From assembly GCA_028673005.1 (NCBI GenBank), contig CM054114.1, positions 22,414,880 to 22,478,879 on the forward strand: DNA of 64,000 bases. Reading direction: 5' to 3'. This DNA is from Tanypteryx hageni (lineage: Eukaryota; Arthropoda; Insecta; Odonata; Petaluridae). Shown piece by piece: positions 41,990 through 52,752 of the stretch. The notes beneath the pieces were generated by a model, which saw only the letters and a list, made by a program, of their open reading frames with translations, had not been told where the DNA came from and did no database searches. The number at the start of each line of letters is the position of its first letter. Position 1 is the first letter of the stretch. The position numbers and the translations under genes were made by a program.

Positions 41990-42920
41990 ACAGAAATAAT
42001 GCCACTGGATAATATATGGCAACTGTTTTTGGTCACATGGCTTAGTTAGTATTATTGGTGACATCAGATGGATGGATTTTAATCGAAATCCTTGGAGCCA
42101 TTTTTGAGTAAATCAAATTTTGTTTCAAAATATCCAAGAATAAAGTACCCTTAGTTGTTGCACAATATTGTTTAGCTTTTCAGAATGTCTTTTATGAATG
42201 ATATTATCCATAAATATGAGATATCATTCGATTTAGTTTAACTGTAAGGCTGTAGTAAGAGTTGGAATGGATCGTGGCGGAGGCGTGACATCACAAGGCT
42301 TAGGTAAGGTAGCTTAGCATACATTGTAATGTCACTGGATGCCATATAGTGATTTCAAGAGACATGGTTTATGCAGTATTATTTGTGACATCAGGCTCTA
42401 CATTTGGATTGATTTTAATCAAATTCTCTTGAGCCATTTTTGAGTAAATCAGATTTTTCTAAAAATCACCAAGAATAAACTACCCTTTATTTTTGTGCAA
42501 TATCATTTATGAAAAAAGAGTCTGCAAAAGATGATATACGAGGTGCTACCCAAAATGCACCAGCGCACACGTCACTTGTTATTAGGCAGTTCCTGGCTTC
42601 CAAAAACATGACAGTCATCCCCCATCCTCCCTACTCTCCTGACCTCACCCCCCTGCGACTTTTTCCTGTTCCCCAAAATGAAACTCTGGCTGAAAGGGCG
42701 ATGTTTGGACACAATTGAGGAGATCTGGGCAGAATCGTAAGAGGTGCTTAACATGCTCACACTTGCGGACTTCCAAGGATGCTTCACATCATGGAAAAAA
42801 ATTCTGGGGACAGTGGAAATTAGGACTTAGCGTAAGTAATTTTTTTTATGCACAAATTTCTGGAACTTTTGGGTAGCACCTCGTATTGCACAAATTCCAG
42901 ATACCATTCGATTTTATGTG
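41990..42920 (+). repeat. Diverged tandem repeat, about 300-bp unit, with an insertion
   Basis: Unit 1 (about 41995-42240) and unit 2 (about 42325-42538 plus 42884-42920) share ATGCCA/ATGTCACTGGAT, GTGACATCAG, GGATTGATTTTAATCAAAT-like, GAGCCATTTTTGAGTAAATC and the AGAATAAA-CTACCC block, then TTTTGTGCAATAT and ACCATTCGATTT. Unit 2 is split by the mariner MITE at 42539-42883. Non-coding. Confidence 0.7.
42539..42883 (+). mobile_element. mariner deletion derivative
   Basis: A 345-bp element with ends CGAGGTGCTACCCAAAA and, reverse-complemented, CGAGGTGCTACCCAAAA. TA on both sides (42537-42538, 42884-42885). Inside is a piece of mariner transposase: NAPAHTSLVIRQFLASKN, then PHPPYSPDLTP (the third-Asp block), then, shifted, KMKLWLKGRCLDTIEEI. 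The N-terminal HTH and first catalytic Asp are deleted, so it is non-autonomous. Confidence 0.9.
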
Positions 42921-43298
42921 CATGTTTGGGCCTTAGTACTGCAAACAGACAGACGGCATGGCGAAAACCACTTTTATGGACTCGGGGACACCTAAAATGT
43001 GCAAAATCTCTAAGTCAAACTTTTTTCAAGATTTCAGTACTTTTCTAAATACTACATATATGAGAAAGTAAAAATATTTATTATAATGTATAGTAGGTAT
43101 ATATAGTATAGTATCTTGCAATGCCCCACTTAATTGATACTGTAATCATTGGGAGCAAACAGTCGTCATGAAAGGAGGAATCTAATAATGGGATCATTAA
43201 AGGAAGACCAGACTTGAAAGATAATAATTAGATAGAATTTAATGATCGCTACTAGAATGACTAATTATTTGTAGCTTAAATGGATTTAAATGTAACCT
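42920..43298. other. Unassigned flank of the intact RTE
   Basis: AT-rich, non-coding. It ends in ATTTTCTTGA (43299-43308), the left copy of the RTE target duplication. Confidence 0.5.
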
Positions 43299-43308
43299 AT
43301 TTTCTTGA

Positions 43309-46300
43309 CCCTCCCTAAGGACTGCATAACCTTACAGAGGTGGGAGGGTTTGTGTACTCTTACGAACCAAAGAGCTATGCCGGCGGGAGATAATTCTCCT
43401 GGTAGGACCATCCAAGCCGGAAAGGTCTGAGGGGAAGAGTTAGACTAAGAAGCAGTCTTGGGGGTTTTACATCCCCCTGTGCAAGGGCAGCAGCTTGCAC
43501 AGTACCTCTGTAGGTGGTGATCATGTGGATCTGAACAGCTACAGATGGGTAATCACTCTTGTGAAAATGCGATGACGAAAGCAAAGGGAAACTACCTCAT
43601 TATATTTCCCATGATAGGCTGAAAAGCTGAAAAATACCTCTATGGATCTTTCTGGGGTAAAATATTCCGGAGGTAAAATAGTCCCCCAATCGGATCTCCG
43701 GGTGGGGACTACCCTAGGGGATGCACAGAGGAAATTTAACATTAATAGGAAAGCAAGTGGTGAGAAATTAAGAATAGGCACATGGAATGTTAGGACTATG
43801 AATTCAGGGGGTAAACTAGAGAACATAAAAAGGGAAATGAGAAGGAATAATTTAGGTATAGTAGGTCTTAGTGAAGTTCGGTGGGAAGGAGAAGGCGAGA
43901 TAAATTCAGACGAATTTAAGATTATTTACTCGGGAAGGGAGAAAAAGGAAAGGGGAGTGGGGATTATAATGAGAAAAGAGATAGCTGAAAGAATTGGCAA
44001 GGTAGTGACAGTTAATGATAGATTAATAGCCGTAAAACTTCAGATGGAGCCAGTGGAAATGCTTATAATTCAAGTGTATATGCCAACGACTAATGCTAGC
44101 GACGACGAAGTAGATGAAATCTATGAACAGATAATGGAGATATTGGAGGAGGAGGGAAAAGGAAGGATCACCACCATAGTAATGGGAGATTGGAACAGTG
44201 TAGTCGGAGAGGGACAGGAAGATAACATAGTGGGAAAATATGGACTAGGGAAGAGAAATGAAAGAGGGAATAAACTTGTGGAATTCTGCCATAGAAATAG
44301 ATTAATTGTAACTAATACATGGTTTAAGCATCACCAGCGGAGACTTTACAGATGGAGAAGCCCAGGAGACCAGAGACGATACCAGATAGATTACATACTA
44401 GTCAATGAAAGATTTAGAAATAGCATTAAAAATGTGAAAACAATACCAGGGGCAGATATCGATTCTGACCACAACCTTTTGGTGGCAAATATACAATGTA
44501 GACTGAAGAGCGTTAAGAGAAACATAAGAGTTAACAAGAAATGGAACTTAGAGGAACTCCTTAAAAACAAGGAGGCTATTATGACTGAGCTGGAGGAAAG
44601 GTTGGGGGAGAGAGCTGAAGAAAATAGGAAGAATGTAGATGAGGAGTGGAGATACATCCATAGCAACATTAAAGATGTAATGGAAAAGAAGGTAGGAAAG
44701 ATAACGGGTGAAAGAAACAAAAAACCCTGGATCACAGCAGCCATGCTGCAAAAAATGGAAGAGCGGAGAAAGTGGAAGAACATAAACACTGAAGAAGGCC
44801 AAAGAAAGTACAAGGAGTTAAATAATGCTTTGAGAAGGGAAACAGATAAAGCCAGAGAACAGTGGATAAATGAGAAATGCGAGGAGATTGTCGAATGTGA
44901 AAGAATTTGTAGAACAGACCTCATGTATAGCAAAGCAAGGGAACTATTCAAGAAAAAAGCAAGAAAGATAGGACGTAAAGGAATCATGAACAAAAGTGGT
45001 AAAATAGTATCGGAGCCAGACAATGTAAAGAATGTCTGGAAAGAATACATTGAGGTTCTGTATGACAAAGAAGGAAAGCCAAGAAATATTGAATTAAATG
45101 AAGAAGAGGATGTGGAAGAAGATCAGTTAGGACCAAGTATTCTCGAGTCTGAAGTTAAAAGAGCAATTGATGACATGAAAAGAAGAAAGGCTGTTGGGAG
45201 TGATGATATACCTGTGGACATTCTTAAGGTTTTGGGGTCTAAAGCAGTTAAGCAACTCACAAAATTTTTTAACCAAGTATATGATACTGGCGTATGGCCT
45301 GAAGATTTTTTAGATGTTGTGATGGTACCACTGGAGAAAAAGAACAATGCAAAATGTTGTAAGGATTACAGAACTATTAGTTTAATTTCTCATACGGCTA
45401 AAGTTCTAACCAGAATAATAACCAAAAGAATTGAATGTAAAATAGAAAAGGAGCTGCAAGATAATCAGTTTGGTTTTAGAAGAGGAAGGGGGACTAGAGA
45501 TGCTATAGGATGTATGAGGATGATGATAGAAAGAGCGCTAGAAGTCAATAAAGATATGTATTTTTGTTTTGTAGATTGGGAAAAAGCTTTTGACCAAGTG
45601 AAATGGGATAAGATGCTGGGTATTTTAAACAAAATAGGAATAGATTGGAAAGATAAAAGACTGCTTAAAAACCTTTACTTTGATCAAAAGATTAGAGTCA
45701 GGGTTGAAGGAGAAGAAACAGAAAGTACTTCAATAGGGAGGGGAGTGAGGCAGGGCTGTCCTATTTCACCAGCGATATTTAATATTTATGCAGAAACAAT
45801 AACAGAAGAAGCGTTGATGGAAGAGAAAGGATTTAAGATAGGAGGTGAAAGTATTACCACCATTAAATATGCAGATGATCAGGGCTTAATAGCAGAAGGC
45901 GAGAAAGAGCTTCAGAGGATGACAGACAGACTAGTTGAGGTTGGCCAACAATATGGAATGAAGATCAATACAGAAAAAACGAAAGTCATGGTGGTTTCAA
46001 AGGAACATAAAGAATTAAATATAATGGTAAATGGCAAAAAATTGGAACAAGTAAGTAGTTTCAAATATCTCGGCAGTATTTTAGCACAGGATGGAAGTAG
46101 TACACAGGACATCAGAAGTAGGATTGCAATGGCAAAAGCAGCATTTAACGAGAAGAAGGAGCTTCTCACAAGCAAGAAAATAAACCTAGAAACAAGGAAG
46201 AAATTAGCAAAATGCTACATATGGAGCATAGCTCTTTATGGTGCAGAGACGTGGACGATAAGGAGAAAGGAGGAAAAATATTTAGAAAGTTTTGAGATGT

Positions 46301-46641
46301 GGGTATGGAGAAGAATGATGAAAGTGAAATGGACAGAGAGGAAGAGAAACGAAGAAGTATTAGAAATGGTGGGAGAAGATAGGATGCTAATAAAAACAAT
46401 CAGGAAAAGAAAAGCAAATTGGATAGGGCACATATTGAGAAGACAGTGTTTACAAAGGACGATCTTAGAAGGAAAAATTAGTGGAAAAAGAGGAAGAGGG
46501 AGAAAAAGAATAGGAATATTAGATAATATAAAGCAGGGATATACTACTTATAGAGGTATAAAAGAAGCTTCTAGGGAGAGAGAGAAATGGAGGCAGCGAT
46601 TCAGTTAAAACCTGTCTTCGGACAGAAGCATGATGATGATG
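43309..46641 (+). mobile_element. Full-length RTE-clade retrotransposon
   Basis: A 3333-bp element between perfect 10-bp direct repeats ATTTTCTTGA (43299-43308 and 46642-46651). The 333-bp 5' UTR is GC-richer than the flanks and holds AAAGCAAAGGGAAACTACCT, shared with the minus-strand copy at 26.0 kb. One ORF follows. The 33-bp 3' UTR has the hairpin CCTGTCTTCGGACAG and a (TGA)n tail, typical of RTE. A perfect duplication and an undamaged ORF mark a young insertion. Confidence 0.93.
43642..46608 (+). CDS. RTE endonuclease-reverse transcriptase, intact
   Basis: A 988-codon uninterrupted frame. Endonuclease: LRIGTWNVRTM near residue 46, LSEVRWEGEG near 75, IIQVYMPT near 142, MGDWNSVVGEG near 182, QIDYILVNERF near 248, DSDHNLLV near 273. 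RT: MKRRKAVGSDDIPVDIL near 515, DYRTISLISHTAKVL near 575, FGFRRGRGTRDAIG near 612, FCFVDWEKAFDQV near 643, GVRQGCPISPAIF near 702, IKYADDQGLIA near 741, KYLGSIL near 810. C-terminal blocks LYGAETWTIRRKEEKYLE and RKRKANWIGHILRR are conserved in this family (often labelled craniofacial development protein 2-like in arthropod annotations). All catalytic motifs are present. It nicks target DNA and primes cDNA synthesis there, and would mobilise the 5'-truncated relatives in this window. Confidence 0.93.
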   Translation: MDLSGVKYSGGKIVPQSDLRVGTTLGDAQRKFNINRKASGEKLRIGTWNVRTMNSGGKLENIKREMRRNNLGIVGLSEVRWEGEGEINSDEFKIIYSGREKKERGVGIIMRKEIAERIGKVVTVNDRLIAVKLQMEPVEMLIIQVYMPTTNASDDEVDEIYEQIMEILEEEGKGRITTIVMGDWNSVVGEGQEDNIVGKYGLGKRNERGNKLVEFCHRNRLIVTNTWFKHHQRRLYRWRSPGDQRRYQIDYILVNERFRNSIKNVKTIPGADIDSDHNLLVANIQCRLKSVKRNIRVNKKWNLEELLKNKEAIMTELEERLGERAEENRKNVDEEWRYIHSNIKDVMEKKVGKITGERNKKPWITAAMLQKMEERRKWKNINTEEGQRKYKELNNALRRETDKAREQWINEKCEEIVECERICRTDLMYSKARELFKKKARKIGRKGIMNKSGKIVSEPDNVKNVWKEYIEVLYDKEGKPRNIELNEEEDVEEDQLGPSILESEVKRAIDDMKRRKAVGSDDIPVDILKVLGSKAVKQLTKFFNQVYDTGVWPEDFLDVVMVPLEKKNNAKCCKDYRTISLISHTAKVLTRIITKRIECKIEKELQDNQFGFRRGRGTRDAIGCMRMMIERALEVNKDMYFCFVDWEKAFDQVKWDKMLGILNKIGIDWKDKRLLKNLYFDQKIRVRVEGEETESTSIGRGVRQGCPISPAIFNIYAETITEEALMEEKGFKIGGESITTIKYADDQGLIAEGEKELQRMTDRLVEVGQQYGMKINTEKTKVMVVSKEHKELNIMVNGKKLEQVSSFKYLGSILAQDGSSTQDIRSRIAMAKAAFNEKKELLTSKKINLETRKKLAKCYIWSIALYGAETWTIRRKEEKYLESFEMWVWRRMMKVKWTERKRNEEVLEMVGEDRMLIKTIRKRKANWIGHILRRQCLQRTILEGKISGKRGRGRKRIGILDNIKQGYTTYRGIKEASREREKWRQRFS

Positions 46642-46651
46642 ATTTTCTTGA

Positions 46652-47415
46652 AGATTTAAAATATTTTGTATGATAATTAGAAGAGTAATGATTAGCTCAG
46701 TATGATCAGAGGTTTTTTGAAAGTGAAAATAGTGGTGCAAGTTTGGCAGAAGTATGATGGAAGAGGGAGAATGACAATTATTAGCAATTTAAAGTTAATA
46801 TTGAACCCAAAACATTACAAATTTTGTCCAACTTATTCATTATATTCTTTTTTGTATCATATTATCTATTTTTATTTCATCCTAGCAAAGACCTATTAAC
46901 TTTTATCATACGGCAATCATTTACAATGGTGCTTCCTCATGGCCAGACATTTTTTACTATCAGAGTTCAAAGAACATACATTATGTTAAATTTGAATATT
47001 TCCTAAAATATTAATCGAGATCAATTCAAATAAAAAGCATAATAAAAACAAATTCCCTATATATTTCTCACTATTAATTTTGTGAAAAAATTTATCAACA
47101 TTTTAATTCGATGAATTAATTATAAATAATCCTAAAAATAAGAAAACAATCAAATTAAAAGAAATAAACTGAGAAGATATACACATTTTTTAGAGTAAAA
47201 TTATCAAACTTTGTTTGATGTGTGTGATATTACACTGTGCTATGGCTCAAGCATCTTTTAAAATAAAAGTTTTAATTACTAAATAAACAAATTAAAAAAT
47301 TCACAAAAATCACTTTTTCACCATCTCAAATGTAACCTTCCCCCTATACCTAAAATTTACACCCAAAACAAAACTTGAATTATTTTCTATACATAACAAA
47401 ACGCATTGAAATAAA
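46652..47415. other. Unassigned AT-rich stretch
   Basis: Very AT-rich and stop-dense. Two short plus frames (46702-46899, 46824-47006) have no recognisable motif. Confidence 0.45.
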
Positions 47416-47419
47416 AAGT

Positions 47420-47600
47420 TAATAAACCATTAAAACTTTACATTTGTGTGGTAAATGCGGAAACATGGGTCTATACAGAGGCCCATGTCACATTTGGTGC
47501 ACTTGAATCTTGTTCCCACTCTTTTTTATTTGCCGAACGCACATGACAATGTAAATGTGAACACTTGACTGGCCAATGTGCTGAATGTATCACTTCCAGT
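47420..47600 (-). pseudogene. piggyBac transposase C-terminal zinc finger remnant
   Basis: The minus strand reads VRSANKKEW in one frame, then GTRFKCTKCDMGLCIDPC and FRIYHT in another. This is the Cys-rich end of piggyBac/PGBD4-type transposases (C..C...R..TRY.C..C...LC..PCF..YH). One frameshift. No TTAA-bounded ends were identified, so this is a tail fragment only. Confidence 0.7.
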
Positions 47601-47609
47601 CTTGTTTTT

Positions 47610-48060
47610 TGTTCAGATTAGGAAACTCGACCTACTCTTGGGGAGGAGGAGGAGACAGTTACCATGCAACCATAAAGGTAGGAGAGAGAAATGACTGTGA
47701 CTGGCGTATGGCATACAAATGAGAAATGAGAAAATACAGATTGTTACAAAATGTTTGCATTTATTCCTCCTTCAGAAATACATATGCAGTTCAATTTCCA
47801 CCAGCTACTACTTATAATCGACTATTTTGTCAGAGAAAAAAAACTTAATGAAATTAAGGCATATTTACATTGAAGTTACTTTGTTAAAATGAACGAATGG
47901 TTGGATCTTTTCACAAAATATACAGTGAAACACTTATAACATAACATAGTAAAAAAGGAACTATTAGAACCAATAAGGACTGAGCGATATCTGAAATGAG
48001 TAAACGCACTGCGTCGGCATATGGCACTGCTCTGCTGTAAGCGTGTGTATATATGTATAC
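47610..48060. other. Unassigned sequence
   Basis: AT-rich with no supported gene or repeat. Confidence 0.4.
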
Positions 48061-48085
48061 GTATGTGTGTATATATATGTATGTA

Positions 48086-48126
<41 letters not shown>
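48060..48126. repeat. (TA)n microsatellite
   Basis: TA tract with TG/CA interruptions that runs directly into the (ATC)n tail of an RTE 3' fragment. The minus frame at 47911-48165 is its translation. Confidence 0.9.
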
Positions 48127-48128
<2 letters not shown>

Positions 48129-48232
48129 TCATCATCATAGGTAGTCTGTCAGTAGACAGGTCCATGATTATTCTTGGTTAAACCTGGTTCTCCATATACT
48201 CCTATTTTCTGCTGTCCTCTTTATATCTTGAT
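48127..48232 (-). mobile_element. RTE 3' end, severely 5'-truncated
   Basis: About 106 bp nearly identical to the 3' end of the RTE at 22.56 kb: (ATC)n tail, AGGTAGTCTGTCAGTAGACA hairpin and TTGGTTAAACCTGGTTCTCC. It stops at TATATCTTGATA, followed by TA repeats. RTE copies are usually 5'-truncated, but this one is extreme. Confidence 0.85.
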
Positions 48233-48245
48233 ATTTATATATATA

Positions 48246-48444
48246 TAACAACTTACGGAAAAGGAAAGGTAAAATGAATATATGGATGTCAACAAGGTGT
48301 TGGGATGAGGAAACCCAGTGAGCACTCTGTGTTTTTGTGTTATTTTACGTGTGTCGCTTCGACACCCCTGGGGCCTCGCCAACCTGAAGTCGTCTGATTG
48401 GTGAGTGCTCACTGGGTTTCCTCATCCCAACACCTTGTTGACAT

Positions 48445-48450
<6 letters not shown>
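48246..48450. mobile_element. Foldback of Penelope-type terminal segments with perfect 48-bp arms
   Basis: Left arm 48280-48327 and right arm 48403-48450 are exact reverse complements over 48 bp (AACAAGGTGTTGGGATGAGG at their core), around a 75-bp centre. The centre contains ACGTGTGTCGCTTCGACACC, which matches ACGTGTCTCTTCGACGCCCC at 26.6 kb (minus), and the arms match GGGAACAATGTGTTGAGGAA there. (TA)n lies on both sides. Both arms give the same fortuitous peptide text in opposite frames; no gene. Confidence 0.8.
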
Positions 48451-48521
<71 letters not shown>

Positions 48522-48540
48522 TATAAATGTATATATATTT
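48451..48540. repeat. (TA)n microsatellite
   Basis: TA tract beginning right at the end of the foldback's right arm. The plus frame at 48405-48665 reads through it and is not a gene. Confidence 0.9.
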
Positions 48541-48544
48541 CTTT

Positions 48545-50125
48545 AAACAATTTAAAATTGTCACGTCATCATATGTATACATCTTTGACTGAAATCAAAT
48601 GGATTATAATGGAGTCTAAGCATGAAATCAATGCTCTTAAGTTATGGAAAATCAATTCCCATTGAAAGGCATTGGAGTCATTGCTATGGTAGTTGATATT
48701 TATCATTGTTGAAAACCGAAAAAAGTCTCATAATTTTATGATTAAAATAAAATTTTTATGCAAATTCATCCCTAGTAGGCCTAGGAGGAAGCAGTTTTTA
48801 GTAAGTAAATAGACCTAATCTGGTTGTGGCATATAGCAGTTTTATGGTATGCGTTTGTTCAAAGTATATCATTAAGTTTAAAATATTCCATTGCATGAAT
48901 AGTGGCTATTTGCGATATACTCGACACTTTCTTAACTTTTTTAACAAGTTCATCAGCTTCTTGTCTGAATTGGTCACAAAATTAGGTTAAAATCCAAAGA
49001 AGTATCTTTTTATCAATCAGAAACTAGAGATTTAACTACAACTAGGAGCTCTGCCCCTCTGGCCACCAACCCCCCTGCCCAAGCTGTGAAAAATGTCCCT
49101 TTTTCTGACTAAAAACTAATTTTTATACCAATTCAGTATGGATTTGAAATAACAATTTCCAATACCTAAGGATTTGCAACCATCAATACAGCCTGCCACA
49201 TAGAAAAGGTCAGACACTGCCTTTAGTCATAGCTGTTTTCCATATATTATCGTGAATTTCATGCAGAAACCAACTTATGCTATTTCATCTGCTCTGTGAT
49301 TTTTGTGGAATGAAACATTTTCTGCTGTATTCACTTATATATTTATATTATTCAATTTTTATATTTGAGAAATCATTTGTTGTCATTTTTATGCACTCTT
49401 TGCACCAAGTTAATACATTTATGGAAAGTTGTGTCTGTCCATCCTTTTGTTTGTTTCATTCATCTCACAAACCACTCAACTGATTTTTATGGCATTTGGT
49501 TCAGGAGTTATACAATAAAAGTCTTCTAGAAGCATTAATTTTCTATTTTCATATTTGTTACATTTTGAGCATATGACCATTGGCTTACAAATATAATAAA
49601 TCATTTCCAATTACTTCAACATACCAGTTTGAAATATAATGCATGACATCTTGTTTAAAGCAGTTAATTAAATTTACATGTCCACTTAACATTCATCATG
49701 GGAACGATTCATTAAGATTACAATTTATATTTACAAAAAGGCTAGTTCTGGATAACTCGCAGAAAGCTTCAGATTCGCTAGAGTTTAAATTAGACTTTCT
49801 TTACATGATTTTTATCTTCTTTTTTCGCGATTTTTAATATTTTCCACTTGAACATTAATCTGCTTGAGATTCTTCTCCAAGTAATAGCTGAAAAAAATCC
49901 ATATTTTATTATCTATTAAGAAATAATATTTGATTATCAAATGCAGTATTTAATTAAGCTCTTTTCAAGAATAAATTTAAGAAAAGATTTTTACCATACT
50001 AATATAATTACCTCTCTTTGAAACTCCTTCAGTTCTTCCTTCTTTCTCCTTTCAAAGAAGCCAGCCTGAAATGATAAACCAAGTAGCATACATACATAGT
50101 ACAATCCTGCATCAGACACCTTATA
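48545..50125. other. Unassigned sequence
   Basis: No gene recognised. Several 60-70 codon frames lack known motifs. Ends in a (CA)n run at 50136-50151 that replaces the normal RTE 3' end. Confidence 0.45.
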
Positions 50126-50139
50126 AAAAGTTATACACA

Positions 50140-50948
50140 CACACACACACATTATTTTCCGCTGTCCTCTTCTTATCTTGATAACTCTCCTTCCCTTTCA
50201 AATCGTCTATCAGCTGAACACTTTTCCTACCTCTTTCCCTTTTCCCATCTAGTTTTCCTTCTAACACGTCTTTAATCATACTCTCTCTCCTCAGGTAATG
50301 TCCAACCCAGTTAGCCTTCCTCTTTCTGATAGTCTGTATAATCATTCGCTTCTCTCCTATTCTTCGTAGCACTTCATCGTTTTTCATCCTATCTGTCCAT
50401 TTTATCTTCAGCATTCTCCTCCAAGTCCACATTTCAAAGCTTTCCAAGTATTTGATGTCATTTTTCCTTAGCGTCCATGTTTCTGCCCCATACAATGCTA
50501 TACTCCATACGTAGCATTTTATCAACTTCTTGCGGATATCTTCCCTTATATTCCCTGTAAGTCGTTGTTTCTTTCTCCTGAAAGCTGCTTTTGCTTTTCC
50601 TATTCTAGTTTTGATCTCATCCGTACATTTTGCCTCTCATGTTATGATACTTCCAAGGTATTTATATTCTGAAACTTGTTCTAATGGCTTTCCCCCAATA
50701 GTTATGTTCAGATTCTCTTCTTTACCCGATATTCGAATGACCTTGGATTTTTCTGTATTTATTTCCATACCGTATTTTCTACCAGTTATCACTAGTCTAT
50801 TTATCATTTTTTGTAGCTCCTCTTCCTTTCTTGCTAGAAGTACTTGATCATCTGCGTATTTTACTGTTCTTATAATCCTTTCTCCAATTTTGAAATCCCC
50901 TGTGCCTTCTAAAGCTTCTTGCATTAGACTTTCTCCATATATATTGAA
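50140..50948 (-). pseudogene. RTE RT fragment, near twin of the 22.6-kb copy
   Basis: Minus frames at 50121-50525 and 50637-50924 carry IRTVKYADDQVLLARKEEE, PLEQVSEYKYLGSII, LYGAETWTLRKNDIKYLE and RKRKANWVGHYLRR. Nearly identical to the copy at 22640-23430, with only scattered substitutions and one break at the SIIT/EAKC point. Truncated at both ends: (CA)n at its 3' side and the Helitron-like unit at 50949 at its 5' side. Confidence 0.88.
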
Positions 50949-51765
50949 TAGAAACCTTCACATAAAATGAGACTTCTTACCTAAGTGACATGAGTTCGAC
51001 TCCAGAAATTCCGAAAGTTGTGTTTTTTCCCATAAGAAAAGCATTGCGCCATATTGGTAAATTAATTATGGGCACTTGCCGGTAAGCTAGAAAAATGAAA
51101 TTTTCAGTGTTGCTAGATGGCCGCAATATCTATTAGGAATTTTTGTCACTTTTGCTTACACTGTCTTGGGTTCGACTCCCGAGACCCCGGAATATCTCCC
51201 CTAAGTTAGCTTGGGAAAAGGTTTTCCCAGTGTGTAGACCAATCTAATAGGTTTAGGAAGCTGAAATTTTGCAGGTTTATAGGACATTTGTCATAACCAA
51301 TTATAAAAGTCGAAATTTTTAAAATTGTGAATTTTAGGGGTTGTTTTAACCCCATTCGAACATTAAACTTTAATAATTTTTTAGGTACAACGGGATGAGC
51401 TAGGAAGCTGCAATTTTCAAATTATCTACAGAACAGCGCATTTGCACAAATAAAAATTTCAATCTCTCCATATATATATATTGCGGCAACCGTTAAAAAT
51501 GTTTAAATTTTAACCAATTAGAAAAATATTATTTTACTTCTAAAAGTGCTACAGCTTCAAAATTTGGCTCAAATGTGTAGCATTAGTACCCCATCATGGG
51601 GAAAGTGTAAAATGTTTAAAATTGCAACTTTTGGGGATTGTTGTCAACTATAATTTTTTTTGTGGGTAAAACGAAAATCGCTGCGGAGGTGAAATCTTTA
51701 GAAATAAAAAAATATTTGTAATGATGAAATATCTGTCTGAGAAATGATTGCTTTTTCAAGGTGAG

Positions 51766-51800
51766 GTGATATGCTTGCAGAATGCAAGCACCAACTACTA
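51766..51800 (+). other. Helitron-like 3' hairpin terminus (unit 1)
   Basis: GCTTGCA-GAA-TGCAAGC, 7-bp perfect stem, then ACCAACTA, then CTAG and a T flank. This fits the hairpin plus CTRR rule for Helitron 3' ends. Confidence 0.6.
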
Positions 51801-52720
51801 GTATGTTATATCCTCCTCCTCTGTAAGAGTCGTTGATATATAATGATAGGAGGATACTAATGTCCAGCCCAAACTACTAGAGTTGGAGAGCGGAAAGTTT
51901 CAGTTTTTGTAGATATGATGGAGAAACCTTCAGATAAAATGAAACTTCTTACCCAAGTGACATGAGTTCGACACCAGAAATTCCGAAATTTGCGTTTTTT
52001 CCTCTAAGAAAAGCATTGCGCCATATTTTTAAATTAATAATGGGCACTTGCCAGTAAGCTAGAATGATGAAATTTTCAGTGTTACTAGACGGCCACAATA
52101 TGTATTAGGAATTATTGTCACTTTTTCTTACAGTGTCTTGGGTTCGACTCCAGTGACCCCGGAATATCTCCCATAAGTTAACATGGGAAAACGAAATCCA
52201 GTGTGTAGACCAATGTAATAAGTTTAGGAAGCTGAATTTTGCAATAACCAACTATAAAAATAAAAAATTTTAAAATTGAAAATTACAGGGGTTGTTTTAA
52301 CCCCATATGAACATTAAAGTTTAATAATTTTTTAGGTATTACGGGATGAGCTAGGAAGCTGCAATTTTCAAATTATTTACAGAACAGCGCATTTGCACAA
52401 ATAAATATTTCAATCTCTCCATATATATATTGCGGCAACCGTTAAAAATGTTTAAATTTTAAACATATAGAAAAATATTATTTTACTTCTAGAAGTGCTA
52501 CAACTTTAAAATTTGGCTCAAATGTGTAGCATTAGTACCCCATAATGGGGAAAGTGTAAAATGTTTAAAATTGCAACATTTGGGGATTGTTTTAAACTAT
52601 TATTTTTACGTGGGAAAAACGAAAATCGCTGCGGAGGTGAAATCTTTAGAATTAATAGAATACTTGTAATGATGAAATATCACTCTGAAAAATTAATGTT
52701 TTTTCAAGGTGAGATGAAAT

Positions 52721-52752
52721 GCTTGCAGTATGCAAGCACCTTCTACTAGTAT
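52721..52752 (+). other. Helitron-like 3' hairpin terminus (unit 2)
   Basis: GCTTGCA-GTA-TGCAAGC, then ACCTTCTA, then CTAG and T. Same layout as unit 1 with changes only in loop and spacer. Confidence 0.6.

Noticed and set aside
44391..45068. 225-codon minus-strand frame
   Set aside because: It lies wholly inside the intact RTE frame on the other strand and is hydrophobic only as a shadow of its lysine/glutamate-rich codons.
51170..51200. tRNA-like block GGGTTCGACTCCCGAG
   Set aside because: Only the T-arm resembles a tRNA, with no A box or acceptor pairing at the right distance; it is part of the tandem Helitron-like unit.
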